From an uncultured Actinomycetes bacterium (GTDB lineage: Bacteria; Actinomycetota; Actinomycetes; Nanopelagicales; Nanopelagicaceae), in contig CAIQNN010000041.1 of NCBI GenBank assembly GCA_903873185.1, positions 1 through 50,259 of the forward strand: a stretch of 50,259 bases of DNA, in the 5' to 3' direction. Positions 31,900-40,770 of the stretch are shown here, piece by piece (position 1 is the stretch's first letter; the number at the start of each line of letters is the position of its first letter). Below the pieces are notes generated by a model. It saw only the letters and a program-made list of their open reading frames with translations, searched no databases and was not told where the DNA came from. The translations under genes and the position numbers were made by a program.

Positions 31900-32889
31900 A
31901 TGACTTTTAACTGGGGAATTATTGGCACTGGTGGTATTGCAAAGGCTTTTGCCCGCGACTTAGATTTTGTCGAAGATCAAAGGGTCTTGGCGGTTGGCTC
32001 CAGAGGAGTTGACCGAGCGCAAATATTTGCCGACGATTTAAAAATTGAGCGAAGTTACCCAAGTTACGAGGAGTTAGTTTCGGACCCAGATATCGATGCG
32101 GTTTATGTAGCAACGCCTCATCCAGAGCATCTGCGCTCCACTCTTTTGGCTCTCGATGCCGGTAAGCCAGTGTTATGCGAAAAGCCATTTGCGATTTCAG
32201 CCGCTGAAGCAACAACAATGATCGAACGAGCTCGGTCAAAGAAGTTAATGCTGATGGAGGCGATGTGGGCACGCTTTTTGCCACACATGCACCAGATTCG
32301 AAGCGTCTTGGCGGCTGGTGCAATTGGTGAAGTTGTAACCGTTGAAGCTGATCATGGCCAATGGTTTCCAGACGACCCAAAGTTTCGCCTATTTGCTCCT
32401 GAACTCGGAGGTGGCGCGCTACTGGACCTTGGCATCTATCCAATCAGTTTTGCGCACATGGTTTTGGGCACCCCGAAAACGATAACGGCACGTTCGGAGA
32501 AGGCTCAGACTGGCGTGGATGCGACTACGAGCGCCATTTTCCAATATGAATCGGGCGCGCAAGCGATACTTTCAACAACTTTAAGAGCAGCGACTCCGTG
32601 TCGAGCTGTAATAACTGGCACAACTGGTCGGATTGAAATTGACCGAACTTTCTATGCGCCAACTTCTTATCGGGTAGTCCTGCGAGATGGTGGCACCGTA
32701 GAACACGCCAATGACTATCAAGGGCACGGGCTGCGTGAAGAAGCGATCGAATTTGCTCGCTGTGTTCGGGCCGGCTTACTCGAAAGCCCAACGCTGCCGC
32801 TTTCAGAAACGTTGCAGATCATGCAAAGTCTGGATGAAATTAGAAAGCAGATCGGACTCAGTTATCCGTTCGAAACTAATAAATCGTAA
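31900..32889 (+). CDS. Gfo/Idh/MocA-type NAD(P) oxidoreductase
   Basis: 329 residues. The Rossmann start GIIGTGGIAKAFARDL binds NAD(P). The conserved EKPFAIS carries the catalytic lysine of the family. The second domain has the usual alpha/beta substrate region with GGGALLDLGIYPISFA. The substrate is probably a sugar or cyclitol, unknown here. It converges on the ROK kinase gene with 6 bases between the stops. Confidence 0.9.
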   Translation: MTFNWGIIGTGGIAKAFARDLDFVEDQRVLAVGSRGVDRAQIFADDLKIERSYPSYEELVSDPDIDAVYVATPHPEHLRSTLLALDAGKPVLCEKPFAISAAEATTMIERARSKKLMLMEAMWARFLPHMHQIRSVLAAGAIGEVVTVEADHGQWFPDDPKFRLFAPELGGGALLDLGIYPISFAHMVLGTPKTITARSEKAQTGVDATTSAIFQYESGAQAILSTTLRAATPCRAVITGTTGRIEIDRTFYAPTSYRVVLRDGGTVEHANDYQGHGLREEAIEFARCVRAGLLESPTLPLSETLQIMQSLDEIRKQIGLSYPFETNKS

Positions 32890-32895
32890 TCTAAG

Positions 32896-33843
32896 TTATC
32901 GTCGAGCTAAATCGGCTACGCCAACTAAACCAGCTTCATTACCAAGTTCAGCGGCAATAATTCGCGGAGTTGGATGCTTGCCGACAAAAGGCAAATAACG
33001 CTCTAGCGCAACGCGGGTCGGTGCGAGCAAAATTTCGCCGGCATCAATAACTCCCCCGCCAATAACAACACATGCCGGATCCAAAATCATTGCAAGTGAA
33101 GCTATACCCGCACCAAGCCATTGAGCGGTTGTATTAAATGCAGCCAATGCAACAGCATCGCCATCTCGTGCGGCATCTGTAATGTGTTTTCCGGTTAGGC
33201 CGACAACCGTGCCATCACCTCGAGATAATAAATTGTGAGCCAGGTCCGGAGTTGCGCTAATGGATTCGCGAGCATGGCGAAGCAACGCATTGCCAGATGC
33301 ATACTGTTCAAAACAACCGCGGGCGCCGCAACCACATAGGTGGCCTTCCGGCACAACTCGAACATGTCCGAACTCTGCGGCGATTCCAAAGGCCCCGCGG
33401 TAGAGCTCGCCATCAACCACAACGCCGCCGCCAATTCCGGTGCCGACCGTTAACATCATTAAATGGTTTTCACCACGACCCGCGCCATGCCGAGCTTCGC
33501 CCCAGGCGGCAGAATTTGCATCATTCTCGATTACAACGTTTAACCCAACTAGGGTTGAAATCTCAGCTTGAAGATCAACGCCATTCCAACCAGAGATATT
33601 TGGTGTTGCCAGCATGGTCTTTCGATCCGAGGAGACAAAACCGGCAGCAGAAATTCCAACGGAGTCAACTTCGTGATCGACCAATAACTCTTTAATAACT
33701 TCGGCAATAGTTGCAGTTAGCGCACTGCCACCCTGACGCGGAGTATCTCTTCGAGAGCGCAACAGAATCTTTCCATCAGGGTCAACCACTCCGCCCAGAA
33801 CCTTTGTGCCACCAACATCTACGCCAATGCTTAGAGAACTCAC
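32896..33843 (-). CDS. ROK-family sugar kinase (glucokinase-like)
   Basis: 315 residues from GTG 33843, chosen because AAGG lies 5 bases upstream; GTG 33849 is an alternative. The ATP-binding block DVGGTKVLGG starts the protein. NDANSAAWGE contains the catalytic Asp, and EFGHVRVVPEGHLCGCGARG carries the zinc-binding cysteines of ROK kinases. It probably phosphorylates glucose, as GlkA does in Streptomyces. It is adjacent to and downstream of the SRPBCC protein gene. Confidence 0.92.
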   Translation of the reverse strand: MSSLSIGVDVGGTKVLGGVVDPDGKILLRSRRDTPRQGGSALTATIAEVIKELLVDHEVDSVGISAAGFVSSDRKTMLATPNISGWNGVDLQAEISTLVGLNVVIENDANSAAWGEARHGAGRGENHLMMLTVGTGIGGGVVVDGELYRGAFGIAAEFGHVRVVPEGHLCGCGARGCFEQYASGNALLRHARESISATPDLAHNLLSRGDGTVVGLTGKHITDAARDGDAVALAAFNTTAQWLGAGIASLAMILDPACVVIGGGVIDAGEILLAPTRVALERYLPFVGKHPTPRIIAAELGNEAGLVGVADLARR

Positions 33844-33850
33844 GGCCACC

Positions 33851-34288
33851 TTAGTTTTCTAATTTTGTCTTTAGTTGAGAAAGTGCAAGATCGATAGAGG
33901 ACTTCTCGGCTTTTTGGCGCATCATCGCTGGCACCGGCATAGAGATTCCTACTTTTAGTTGGTAGGTGACTTTTGTTTCATCATCATCAAGGCTTTCTAT
34001 TGTGTAGGACCCGGACATCTCGGTTAATAGATCAGCATCTTCAAGGGAAAACGATAACTTTCCTGGGGCGCCCGACCAGTCGTATTCAAGAGTTACATTG
34101 TCTCGCAGAACCCCACCATCGATCGAGGTCCGAATCTTGGTCACGCGTGAATCTGAGTTCGTTTCCAAAACTTCGGCAGATTTAATGGCTGTTGACCAGC
34201 TGGGGTAGTTCGCCAGATCGAACAACACTGCCTCAACCTCGGAGACGGGGGCGGCTATTACTATCGAACTTTCGGAGTATTCGCTCAT
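33851..34288 (-). CDS. SRPBCC (polyketide cyclase/dehydrase-like) protein
   Basis: 145 residues with a START-like fold pattern: the initial strand SIVIAAPVSEVEAVLFDLANYPSW is typical of the SRPBCC family, and a long C-terminal helix follows. These proteins bind small hydrophobic molecules, and no enzymatic residues can be named. This gene sits next to the glucokinase and acyl-CoA ligase in many Actinobacteria, as I recall. It starts at ATG 34288, with TTG two codons before as an alternative. Confidence 0.85.
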   Translation of the reverse strand: MSEYSESSIVIAAPVSEVEAVLFDLANYPSWSTAIKSAEVLETNSDSRVTKIRTSIDGGVLRDNVTLEYDWSGAPGKLSFSLEDADLLTEMSGSYTIESLDDDETKVTYQLKVGISMPVPAMMRQKAEKSSIDLALSQLKTKLEN

Positions 34289-34356
34289 GGTCAAAGATTA
34301 CTAGGACGCCCCGCAAGATCTAGCCAATTCCCTCGGGCAGCAGATACCGTTTGGTC

Positions 34357-36141
34357 ATGGATCAAATCAACGTGCCCTCGATCATCCCGCCTGCGACCGC
34401 CGGCAATTTAACCAATCTGGTTGCTGAGCGTGCCTGGTTTGAACCAGAGCGCATCGTCGCTTCTAGGCCTCTGGGCGATGGCTGGCAGCCGGTCACGGCG
34501 AAGGAGTTTGAGGAAGAGATTCGGGCCGTGGCGAAGGGGCTGATAGCGGCCGGCGTTTTAATCGGCGATCGCGTCGCCATTATGGCTAAAACTAGATATG
34601 AGTGGACGATTTTAGATTTCGCTATCTGGTTTGCTGGCGCAATCGTGGTTCCGATTTATGAAACCTCAAGCGCTGAACAAGTCCAGTGGATCATCTCCGA
34701 TTCCGGCACCACCGCAATCATCGTTGAAACGCCCTTGCTTCGGGAATTAGTAGAACCAACCCTGCCCCAAGGTATGAAAGGCCTCTGGACGATAACGGAA
34801 AATGCCCTTTCTCATTTGATCGCTGCGGGCGCCGATATCTCCGATGACGAAATTAATCACCGAAGGACAGCGCTAAATCCGGAAACTTTGGCAACTTTAA
34901 TTTACACCTCGGGAACTACCGGCAAGCCAAAGGGCGTGCAATTAACTCACGGAAATTTCTTGGCTGAATGTGGCAATGTGGTTAATGCTGCAGCAGATCT
35001 ATTTTTGAAACCCGGTGGCTCCACTCTTATCTTCTTACCGATAGCTCACGTCTTTGGTCGCATGGTCGAGATTGGCGCAATCAATGCCGGACTCCATGTA
35101 GCTCACTGCGGCGATATCAGCCGACTTCCCGCCGATCTTGCATCTTTCAAACCAACATTTGTTCTAGCAGTGCCAAGAATTTTCGAAAAGATTTACAACG
35201 GAGCTGAAGCCAGAGCAGATGCTGCGGGCAAAGGTTCAATATTCCGCAAGGCTGCAGCAGTGGCAATTGCTTATAGCGAGGCGATGGACACCGGAAAGAT
35301 TCCAATGGCGCTCAAAGCCAAGCATCTGCTTTTTGATAAGTTGGTTTTCACCAAAATTCGCCACGCCATGGGCGGCCGCGTGGAAGCGGCGATCTCTGGT
35401 GGGGCACCTCTTGGCGTACGCCTTGGCCACTTTTATCGTGGCGCAGGAATTCGGATTCTCGAAGGCTATGGATTAACGGAGACCACCGCAGGCGCCACTT
35501 TGAATTTGACTGCATTCCATCGTGTCGGATCAGTAGGAAGACCGATCCCGGGAACAACTATTAAATTGGGCGAAGATGGTGAAGTTCTAATCAAGGGCGC
35601 AATTGTCATGAATGGTTATTGGAACAATGCCAGCGCCAATCAAGAATCATTTGATGAAGATGGCTTCTTTCGCACCGGCGATCTCGGGGCAATTGACGCC
35701 GAAGGTTATCTTTCAATCGTTGGTCGCAAGAAAGAATTAATTGTGACATCGGGCGGTAAAAACGTGGCGCCTGCCATTTTGGAAGATCGAGTCCGCGCCC
35801 ACCCCTTGGTCAGCCAATGCATGGTAGTCGGCGACAATAAACCCTTTATTGCCGCGCTAATTACTCTGGATCCAGACGCAGTCAAAGCCTGGGCAGTTGC
35901 AAATAAGAAGACTGATGCCACTGTTGCAAATTTAATTCATGACTCGACGCTCACTTCAGCAATTCAAACGGCCATAGATGAGGCGAACAAAGCAGTCAGC
36001 CGCGCTGAATCAATTCGCAAATTCTCGCTATTGCCAGATGATTTCACGATAGCTGGTGGTCAACTGACGGCAAAACTTTCGGTTAAGCGCCACGTTGTCT
36101 CACAACAATATGCCGCTGAGATTGCTGCACTATTTGAGTAA
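34357..36141 (+). CDS. Long-chain acyl-CoA synthetase (FadD15 type)
   Basis: 594 residues of the ANL superfamily. The AMP-binding motif is YTSGTTGKPKGV, followed by LPIAHVFGRM, GYGLTETTAG and FRTGDLGAID, with the lysine region GRKKELIVTSGGKNVAP near the end. It activates fatty acids to acyl-CoA through acyl-AMP. The stop TAA overlaps by one base with the ATG of the histidine kinase that follows. ATG 34357 is chosen; the two codons before it lack support. Confidence 0.93.
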   Translation: MDQINVPSIIPPATAGNLTNLVAERAWFEPERIVASRPLGDGWQPVTAKEFEEEIRAVAKGLIAAGVLIGDRVAIMAKTRYEWTILDFAIWFAGAIVVPIYETSSAEQVQWIISDSGTTAIIVETPLLRELVEPTLPQGMKGLWTITENALSHLIAAGADISDDEINHRRTALNPETLATLIYTSGTTGKPKGVQLTHGNFLAECGNVVNAAADLFLKPGGSTLIFLPIAHVFGRMVEIGAINAGLHVAHCGDISRLPADLASFKPTFVLAVPRIFEKIYNGAEARADAAGKGSIFRKAAAVAIAYSEAMDTGKIPMALKAKHLLFDKLVFTKIRHAMGGRVEAAISGGAPLGVRLGHFYRGAGIRILEGYGLTETTAGATLNLTAFHRVGSVGRPIPGTTIKLGEDGEVLIKGAIVMNGYWNNASANQESFDEDGFFRTGDLGAIDAEGYLSIVGRKKELIVTSGGKNVAPAILEDRVRAHPLVSQCMVVGDNKPFIAALITLDPDAVKAWAVANKKTDATVANLIHDSTLTSAIQTAIDEANKAVSRAESIRKFSLLPDDFTIAGGQLTAKLSVKRHVVSQQYAAEIAALFE

Positions 36142-36707
36142 TGAGTGAGATCGCCGAGGAACGGCTGCGAATTGCGCGCGAAATGCATGATGGCATTGCG
36201 CAGGAAGTGGCTGCCCTCGGATATCGGATTGATGAAGTTATTGGCACCGAAGGGTTAACAGACAATGCGCGGGAAGATCTCAGATTAGTTCGCGGGCAGA
36301 TCTCTGCCCTTAGTTATCAAATCAGGGATGACCTATTTGCCCTAAGAAAAATGCCCGTTCGCTCCCTCCAGGAAGCAGTCGAGTCAATGATTGCATTATT
36401 GGAGCCATCGAGTGAGATAGAAGTAGAGATTTCACTTTACAACTGCGAACCTGAAATCTCACGGCATGAGTTACTCCGAATCATTCGAGAAGCCTCGTTG
36501 AATGCAATTAAACATTCAGGCGCAACGTTGATCAAGATCACCGGCGATCTAAACGGATTAACCATTGCAGATAATGGTCAAGGAATTGGCGATGCAAGAG
36601 CCGGAGCATTTGGATTAGCAGGGTTGCGCGAGCGAGCGGCACGGATCGAGTGCGAATTTTTCCTCACTTCGAATTCAGCTGGAACCGAAATCGTGTTGCG
36701 GTGGTGA
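36141..36707 (+). CDS. Short histidine kinase without a sensor domain (NarL type)
   Basis: 188 residues. It begins almost directly with the HisKA_3 helix (LRIAREMHDGIAQEVAALG, His in REMHDG), followed by an HATPase_c domain with the N box HELLRIIREASLNAIKHS and the G boxes ADNGQGIG and GLAGLRERA. There is no membrane segment or input domain, so the stimulus must come from another protein or the cytoplasm. The ATG overlaps the FadD stop (TAATG) and the response regulator follows 4 bases after its stop. Confidence 0.88.
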   Translation: MSEIAEERLRIAREMHDGIAQEVAALGYRIDEVIGTEGLTDNAREDLRLVRGQISALSYQIRDDLFALRKMPVRSLQEAVESMIALLEPSSEIEVEISLYNCEPEISRHELLRIIREASLNAIKHSGATLIKITGDLNGLTIADNGQGIGDARAGAFGLAGLRERAARIECEFFLTSNSAGTEIVLRW

Positions 36708-36711
36708 TTTG

Positions 36712-37332
36712 ATGAGCCGTTCGGTACCGACTTTGATTGTGGACGATCACGCCTTGATCCGTGATGGAATTGACCGCGCACTCAAAGATAGCGAATTCAA
36801 AGTTATAGCTGAAGCAGCCAGTTTGATGGAGGCGATTGCCCAAGTTAAAAAATGGCAACCTCGAATGATTCTTTTAGATCTGCAACTCCCCGATGGTTCC
36901 GGTTTAGACCTGGTCAAATCGGTTCGTTCCTTAGACCCATCAACTGCAATTCTGATTCTCACTGTGGGCGAAAGCTACGAGGAGCTATCTCGAGCTAAAA
37001 GTGAGGGCGCTTCGGCTTATGTATTGAAGAGCGCACCAATTTCGCAATTGCTAGCGGTAATGAGGATTGCCATTCGTTCGCCCAATAATTTTGTCGATGC
37101 CACCCAGATCAAACCCAAGCCGCGCTCGAAAGTTGTATTAACAGCACGCGAAGGGGAAACGCTGGGACTACTAGTAACCGGGGCAACCGCTAAAGAGATG
37201 GCGACCCTATTATTTTTGAGTGAGGCCACCGTAAAGAGCCACTTAGCTACTTTGTATCGCAAACTTGAAGCTAAGAATCGGATTCAAGCGATAGAACGTG
37301 CAAAGAACGAAGGTCTATTGAATCTGAAGTAG
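36712..37332 (+). CDS. LuxR-type response regulator
   Basis: 206 residues. The receiver domain has DDHALIRDG at the start, the phospho-acceptor Asp in ILLDLQLPDG and the switch residues LILTV and YVLKSA. The GerE helix-turn-helix is at the C-terminus (TAREGETLGLLVTGATAKEM, then SEATVKSHLATLYRKL). It is the obvious partner of the preceding histidine kinase. Its 3' end overlaps the PimB-like gene on the other strand by 18 bases. Start at ATG 36712. Confidence 0.92.
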   Translation: MSRSVPTLIVDDHALIRDGIDRALKDSEFKVIAEAASLMEAIAQVKKWQPRMILLDLQLPDGSGLDLVKSVRSLDPSTAILILTVGESYEELSRAKSEGASAYVLKSAPISQLLAVMRIAIRSPNNFVDATQIKPKPRSKVVLTAREGETLGLLVTGATAKEMATLLFLSEATVKSHLATLYRKLEAKNRIQAIERAKNEGLLNLK

Positions 37333-38454
37333 CTCAATAAATTTGCTACCCCATAATTTCCAACCCCACTCTTTTTCGACCCATGCTCGACCATTCGCCC
37401 CCATTCCCTTCGCGCGTTCTGGATCTGAAAGAAGTTGAATCGCCGCCGCTGCGATTTCCGAAACATTGGTGCCATCTACTAACAGGCCAGTCTCACTTTC
37501 GATAACGGCATCAGGTGCACCGCCAGATTTTCCGGCAATCACCGGTAAGCCGCATGCACTTGCTTCTAGATAAACGATACCTAGGCCCTCAACTTCTAGA
37601 CCGAAGAAGCGCGACCTGGAAGGCATGGCAAATACATCACCAAGACGAATGTGCAACGGAAGTTCTGGATACTTAAGTCGCCCGATGAATTGAACCGATT
37701 GGGAGAGTTGATACTTAGCAACCAATTTCTCGAGCTCGGCTTTATAGGGACCTTCACCAACAAATAATAAAGTGGCACTTGGAATAGTTCGCAAAATACT
37801 GGGCATCGCTTGGATTAATCGATCTTGCCCTTTGCGATGAACCAAGCGACCAACTGAAATAATAATTTTTCGCCCCTCGAGATGATACTTACTCATCAAC
37901 TCTGGATCTTTAGCACCTGGGGTGAAATGGGAGAGATCGATTCCGGGGGCGATACGAACAAGTTCGGGAGATTTGCCAAGCGCCGGTGAAATGGCGCCCC
38001 TGGTGAAATCCCCGAGATAAGTAACGACATCCAGCGAATTTCCAATTTTTCTCATGATCCATGAGAAAGGAAATATCTTCGCCCACCAAACCTCATGGCC
38101 ATGCGTGAGAGTTATGAGTCGAGTTGCGCCCGCTCGTTTCAATTTGGCCGCCATCCAAGCAAGGGGCGTTGCGGCACCAAACCAGATCGTCGTACTGCCA
38201 TAGGTTTTCATAACTTTTACCACGCGGCGATTTACCAGCGGCGTAGGTAGAAGAACTTTGGCGCGATCTCGGATTACTAATATTCCGCGGCGGCGCATCA
38301 GCTCTTGATCAAATTCCGCGGCTCCTGGTTGCGAAGAGGTATAGATGACGATCTGCTCCCCTGGCAACTGCTCGAGTAGCCCCAAAATGAAAGTTTCTAT
38401 GCCACCGGCTCTGGGTCCCAGATCGTTGGTTACCAAAAGTAAGGGCCTGGGCAT
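37315..38454 (-). CDS. pimB: GT4 mannosyltransferase, PimB-like
   Basis: 379 residues from ATG 38454, with GGAT 7 bases upstream; the frame extends to a GTG at 38481. The start VTNDLGPRAGGIETF, the middle ISVGRLVHRKGQDRLI, and the PSRSRFFGLEVEGLGIVYLE segment are the marks of the PimB' group of GT4 enzymes. That enzyme adds the second mannose, from GDP-mannose, to phosphatidylinositol monomannoside. This links to ino1 in the same window. The name is family-based; other GT4 donors or acceptors are possible. Confidence 0.87.
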   Translation of the reverse strand: MPRPLLLVTNDLGPRAGGIETFILGLLEQLPGEQIVIYTSSQPGAAEFDQELMRRRGILVIRDRAKVLLPTPLVNRRVVKVMKTYGSTTIWFGAATPLAWMAAKLKRAGATRLITLTHGHEVWWAKIFPFSWIMRKIGNSLDVVTYLGDFTRGAISPALGKSPELVRIAPGIDLSHFTPGAKDPELMSKYHLEGRKIIISVGRLVHRKGQDRLIQAMPSILRTIPSATLLFVGEGPYKAELEKLVAKYQLSQSVQFIGRLKYPELPLHIRLGDVFAMPSRSRFFGLEVEGLGIVYLEASACGLPVIAGKSGGAPDAVIESETGLLVDGTNVSEIAAAAIQLLSDPERAKGMGANGRAWVEKEWGWKLWGSKFIELLQIQ

Positions 38455-38536
38455 CACTTTTGATCCGGAAACTGAACTCACTCACCGAGGCTAACGAGAT
38501 AAAAGGTACGAGTTCAAGCCAGCTAGCGCCGAGGCG

Positions 38537-38719
38537 CTATTGAGCAAAGCGAAGTGGCGGTACGAGCCCAACATCAGCCAGCGCTGAAAGCGCCGTTATC
38601 TCCTGAGGTGAGATCTCCTCTTTGGCTGGCCCGCTGGTCGCGATCGATAGAAATACCGAGACCACGCAATCAGAACAGGCGAGGTCCTTCATTGTGCAGC
38701 TTTCGCAATCAATAATCAT
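38537..38719 (-). CDS. Small cysteine-rich protein (two CxxC pairs)
   Basis: 60 residues. C5-x2-C8 and C15-x2-C18 form two pairs at the start, the pattern of a small zinc or Fe-S knuckle. A hydrophobic/acidic C-terminal helix (ITALSALADVGLV) follows. I recall short proteins like this conserved next to the PimB-like gene in other Actinobacteria, which supports it as a real gene, but this is not checked. It precedes the PimB-like gene on the same strand by 82 bases. The function is unknown. Confidence 0.7.
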   Translation of the reverse strand: MIIDCESCTMKDLACSDCVVSVFLSIATSGPAKEEISPQEITALSALADVGLVPPLRFAQ

Positions 38720-38774
38720 AAGTAGAAGTTATCAATCCCCACTGACACCCAAGCGGGCAACATTGATCTACCGT

Positions 38775-39317
38775 GTGCTCGTGGAATTATCGCCAATCTG
38801 GGTTCAAGCCAACCTGGTCTTAGGGGCCGACGGCTCAACTTCGGTTAACGGCCGTTCGGCGGGGTTAAGTTCAGCTGCTGATCGAACCCGTTTTCATGCC
38901 TTGCGGGCGGAGTGTGATGCGATTTTGATTGGGGGCGCCACGGCGCGTTCGGAACCCTATCGTCAGACACCTAAACCCCTATTCATCCTCACTCGAGATT
39001 TAGACTCCGGGCTAAAGCTCTCAAATCCAGCGGCTCGCCTGCTAAACGCAACTCCTACGGAGGCGATCGCCCAAATCCGCACTCTCGGACATAATCGCAT
39101 TTTGGTGGAATCTGGAGCGAACCTGCTGCGCCAGTTGCTTGCCCTGGATTTGTTAGATGGAATCTATTTAACGATTACCCCCGCTACTCCGGATGAAGGA
39201 CGCTTTCCAATTGATGAACTACTCAATCTCTTAGCACTCAATAAAATGGAACTGATTAGCGATGAGACTATGAGCGAAGAACATTTCCTCTACTTCCGCC
39301 GGTCAAGAAGCGACTGA
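38775..39317 (+). CDS. RibD C-terminal-type reductase (pyrimidine reductase family)
   Basis: 180 residues from GTG 38775. The frame is open from 38622, but that part antisenses the small cysteine-rich gene. The fold is dihydrofolate reductase-like, with the start VQANLVLGADGSTSV, the block RAECDAILIGGATARSE and the conserved RILVESGANLLRQLL. Relatives reduce the ribose side chain of the riboflavin precursor with NADPH. No deaminase domain or other rib gene is here, so an actual role in riboflavin synthesis is uncertain. It overlaps the EamA gene by 15 bases at the 3' end. Confidence 0.82.
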   Translation: MLVELSPIWVQANLVLGADGSTSVNGRSAGLSSAADRTRFHALRAECDAILIGGATARSEPYRQTPKPLFILTRDLDSGLKLSNPAARLLNATPTEAIAQIRTLGHNRILVESGANLLRQLLALDLLDGIYLTITPATPDEGRFPIDELLNLLALNKMELISDETMSEEHFLYFRRSRSD

Positions 39318-40145
39318 AATAAGCGCCACCCCAAATATCGCCAAGAAGATTCCTAGATACTGCACTTTATGAAGTCGTTCATGCAAAAAGCGAAAGGCAA
39401 GTACCGAGGTGACGATCGGAAATAGCGAACCTAGGACCATGGCCACCGAAACCAAACCTTTGGTAGTTGCCAAGCCAAGCAGAAAATTTGCTAAGTAATC
39501 AGAAATTCCGATTGCTACTAACCAACGAATATCTTTTGCGCCAAATCCACCAATAGTTCGATATCGAAGCGCTAGCAACGAAACTATGGCGACGGTAAAA
39601 ACGCGCATGGTCGTCATAGTCATAAGTGCGCTGGTTTTTGAACCCATCGCCATAAAGGTCAGTGCCGTTCCAAAACCAAAGGCGGCGCATAAGCCAAGTA
39701 ATAACGGTTTCAACGAAACCTCGCCAGCAATCTCTGGTCCGCTAGAACAAAAGGCGCCGGCCAGAGCGATTGCCATTCCAATAAGTTGCAACCCTTTTGG
39801 TCGCTCGCCATTAAATACGGCAACTCCTAACGGAATCAGGGCGCTGAGTGAACTTATTGGAGAGATCACTCCCATTCGCCCAGTTGAGAGCCCGGCGTAG
39901 AAAGCGGTGAGTCCAAAGAAACCAAGAAAGCCAGCACAAATACCGGGCAGCAAGTACCCGTGCCAGGTAAGTGTTGGTGCCCGCCAGCCGTGGCTAACCA
40001 AAATTAGAAAGATGCCAGTTGCTAAGCCAATTGTTTGGGAGGCCCCAGTCACTGCCAAGGGCTTGAACCGCTTGCTCAGATTGCCACCCATATAGTCGGC
40101 GCTTCCCCAAAGCAGACTCGAGAAGAGAGCGAGGATTGCAGCCAT
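39303..40145 (-). CDS. EamA-family (DMT superfamily) transporter
   Basis: 280 residues with about 10 hydrophobic segments in two EamA repeats; the first starts LFSSLLWGSADYMGG and the second LCAAFGFGTALTFMAMG. Such permeases export metabolites. The substrate is unknown. No ribosome-binding site is clear before the ATG at 40145. It is divergent from DUF3000 across 71 bases. Confidence 0.88.
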   Translation of the reverse strand: MAAILALFSSLLWGSADYMGGNLSKRFKPLAVTGASQTIGLATGIFLILVSHGWRAPTLTWHGYLLPGICAGFLGFFGLTAFYAGLSTGRMGVISPISSLSALIPLGVAVFNGERPKGLQLIGMAIALAGAFCSSGPEIAGEVSLKPLLLGLCAAFGFGTALTFMAMGSKTSALMTMTTMRVFTVAIVSLLALRYRTIGGFGAKDIRWLVAIGISDYLANFLLGLATTKGLVSVAMVLGSLFPIVTSVLAFRFLHERLHKVQYLGIFLAIFGVALISVAS

Positions 40146-40216
40146 TGGAAGAGGTTACCTGTCTAACTCGCTCGCGCCTGCCAGCATTTACTTTCTTATC
40201 TCATTACCCTTAGTTA

Positions 40217-40759
40217 ATGCGCGAACGGAGTTTTGACGAGATTTTAAGCGCAATTCGAGCGATCAAGGTCCGAAATGAGATCGACATTGCTGAAGTGCCG
40301 GCCCCGCAAAAATTAGCCCCATTCTCCTTGGCCCTAACGGCCGATGTTTTAGAGGATGCGGCAACCGGCAGGTTCGTTCTTTTGCATGATCCAGCCGGGC
40401 AAGAAGGTTGGGCGGGCAATTTCCGTTGCGTAACTTTTGTTAGAGCAGCGATGGAGACTGACATAGTTTCCGACCCACTTCTGGCCGATGTTGGTTGGAG
40501 CTGGCTCATGGAATCGCTAAAGAAGAATGGCTGCGAATTTATCGCCCCCAGTGGAACTGTGACGCGGGTGGCAAGTTCTTCATTTGGCACCCTCGATGAT
40601 CGTGAGGAAGAGTCGGAACTTGAAGTGCGAGCCTCTTGGACGCCCACTTCCGGAATGAATTTAGAAGCGCATGTACTTGCTTGGGTTGAATTACTCGAAA
40701 TTGCAGCCGGCTTAGCTCCCATCCCAGAAGGCGTGACGCAACTTAGCCGAAATAGTTAA
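40217..40759 (+). CDS. DUF3000 family protein
   Basis: 180 residues matching the actinobacterial DUF3000 family, with the block AGNFRCVTFVRAAMETDIV in the middle and SWTPTSGMNLEAHVLAWVEL near the end. The function is not known. It is followed 11 bases later by the RNase D gene, an order conserved in Actinobacteria, so a link to RNA processing is possible. Confidence 0.85.
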   Translation: MRERSFDEILSAIRAIKVRNEIDIAEVPAPQKLAPFSLALTADVLEDAATGRFVLLHDPAGQEGWAGNFRCVTFVRAAMETDIVSDPLLADVGWSWLMESLKKNGCEFIAPSGTVTRVASSSFGTLDDREEESELEVRASWTPTSGMNLEAHVLAWVELLEIAAGLAPIPEGVTQLSRNS

Positions 40760-40770
40760 GCGAAAAAATT

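Noticed and set aside
38622-38774. Long N-terminal extension of the RibD-C-like gene
   Set aside because: It is antisense to the small two-CxxC gene; family similarity begins near residue 3 of the version starting at 38775.
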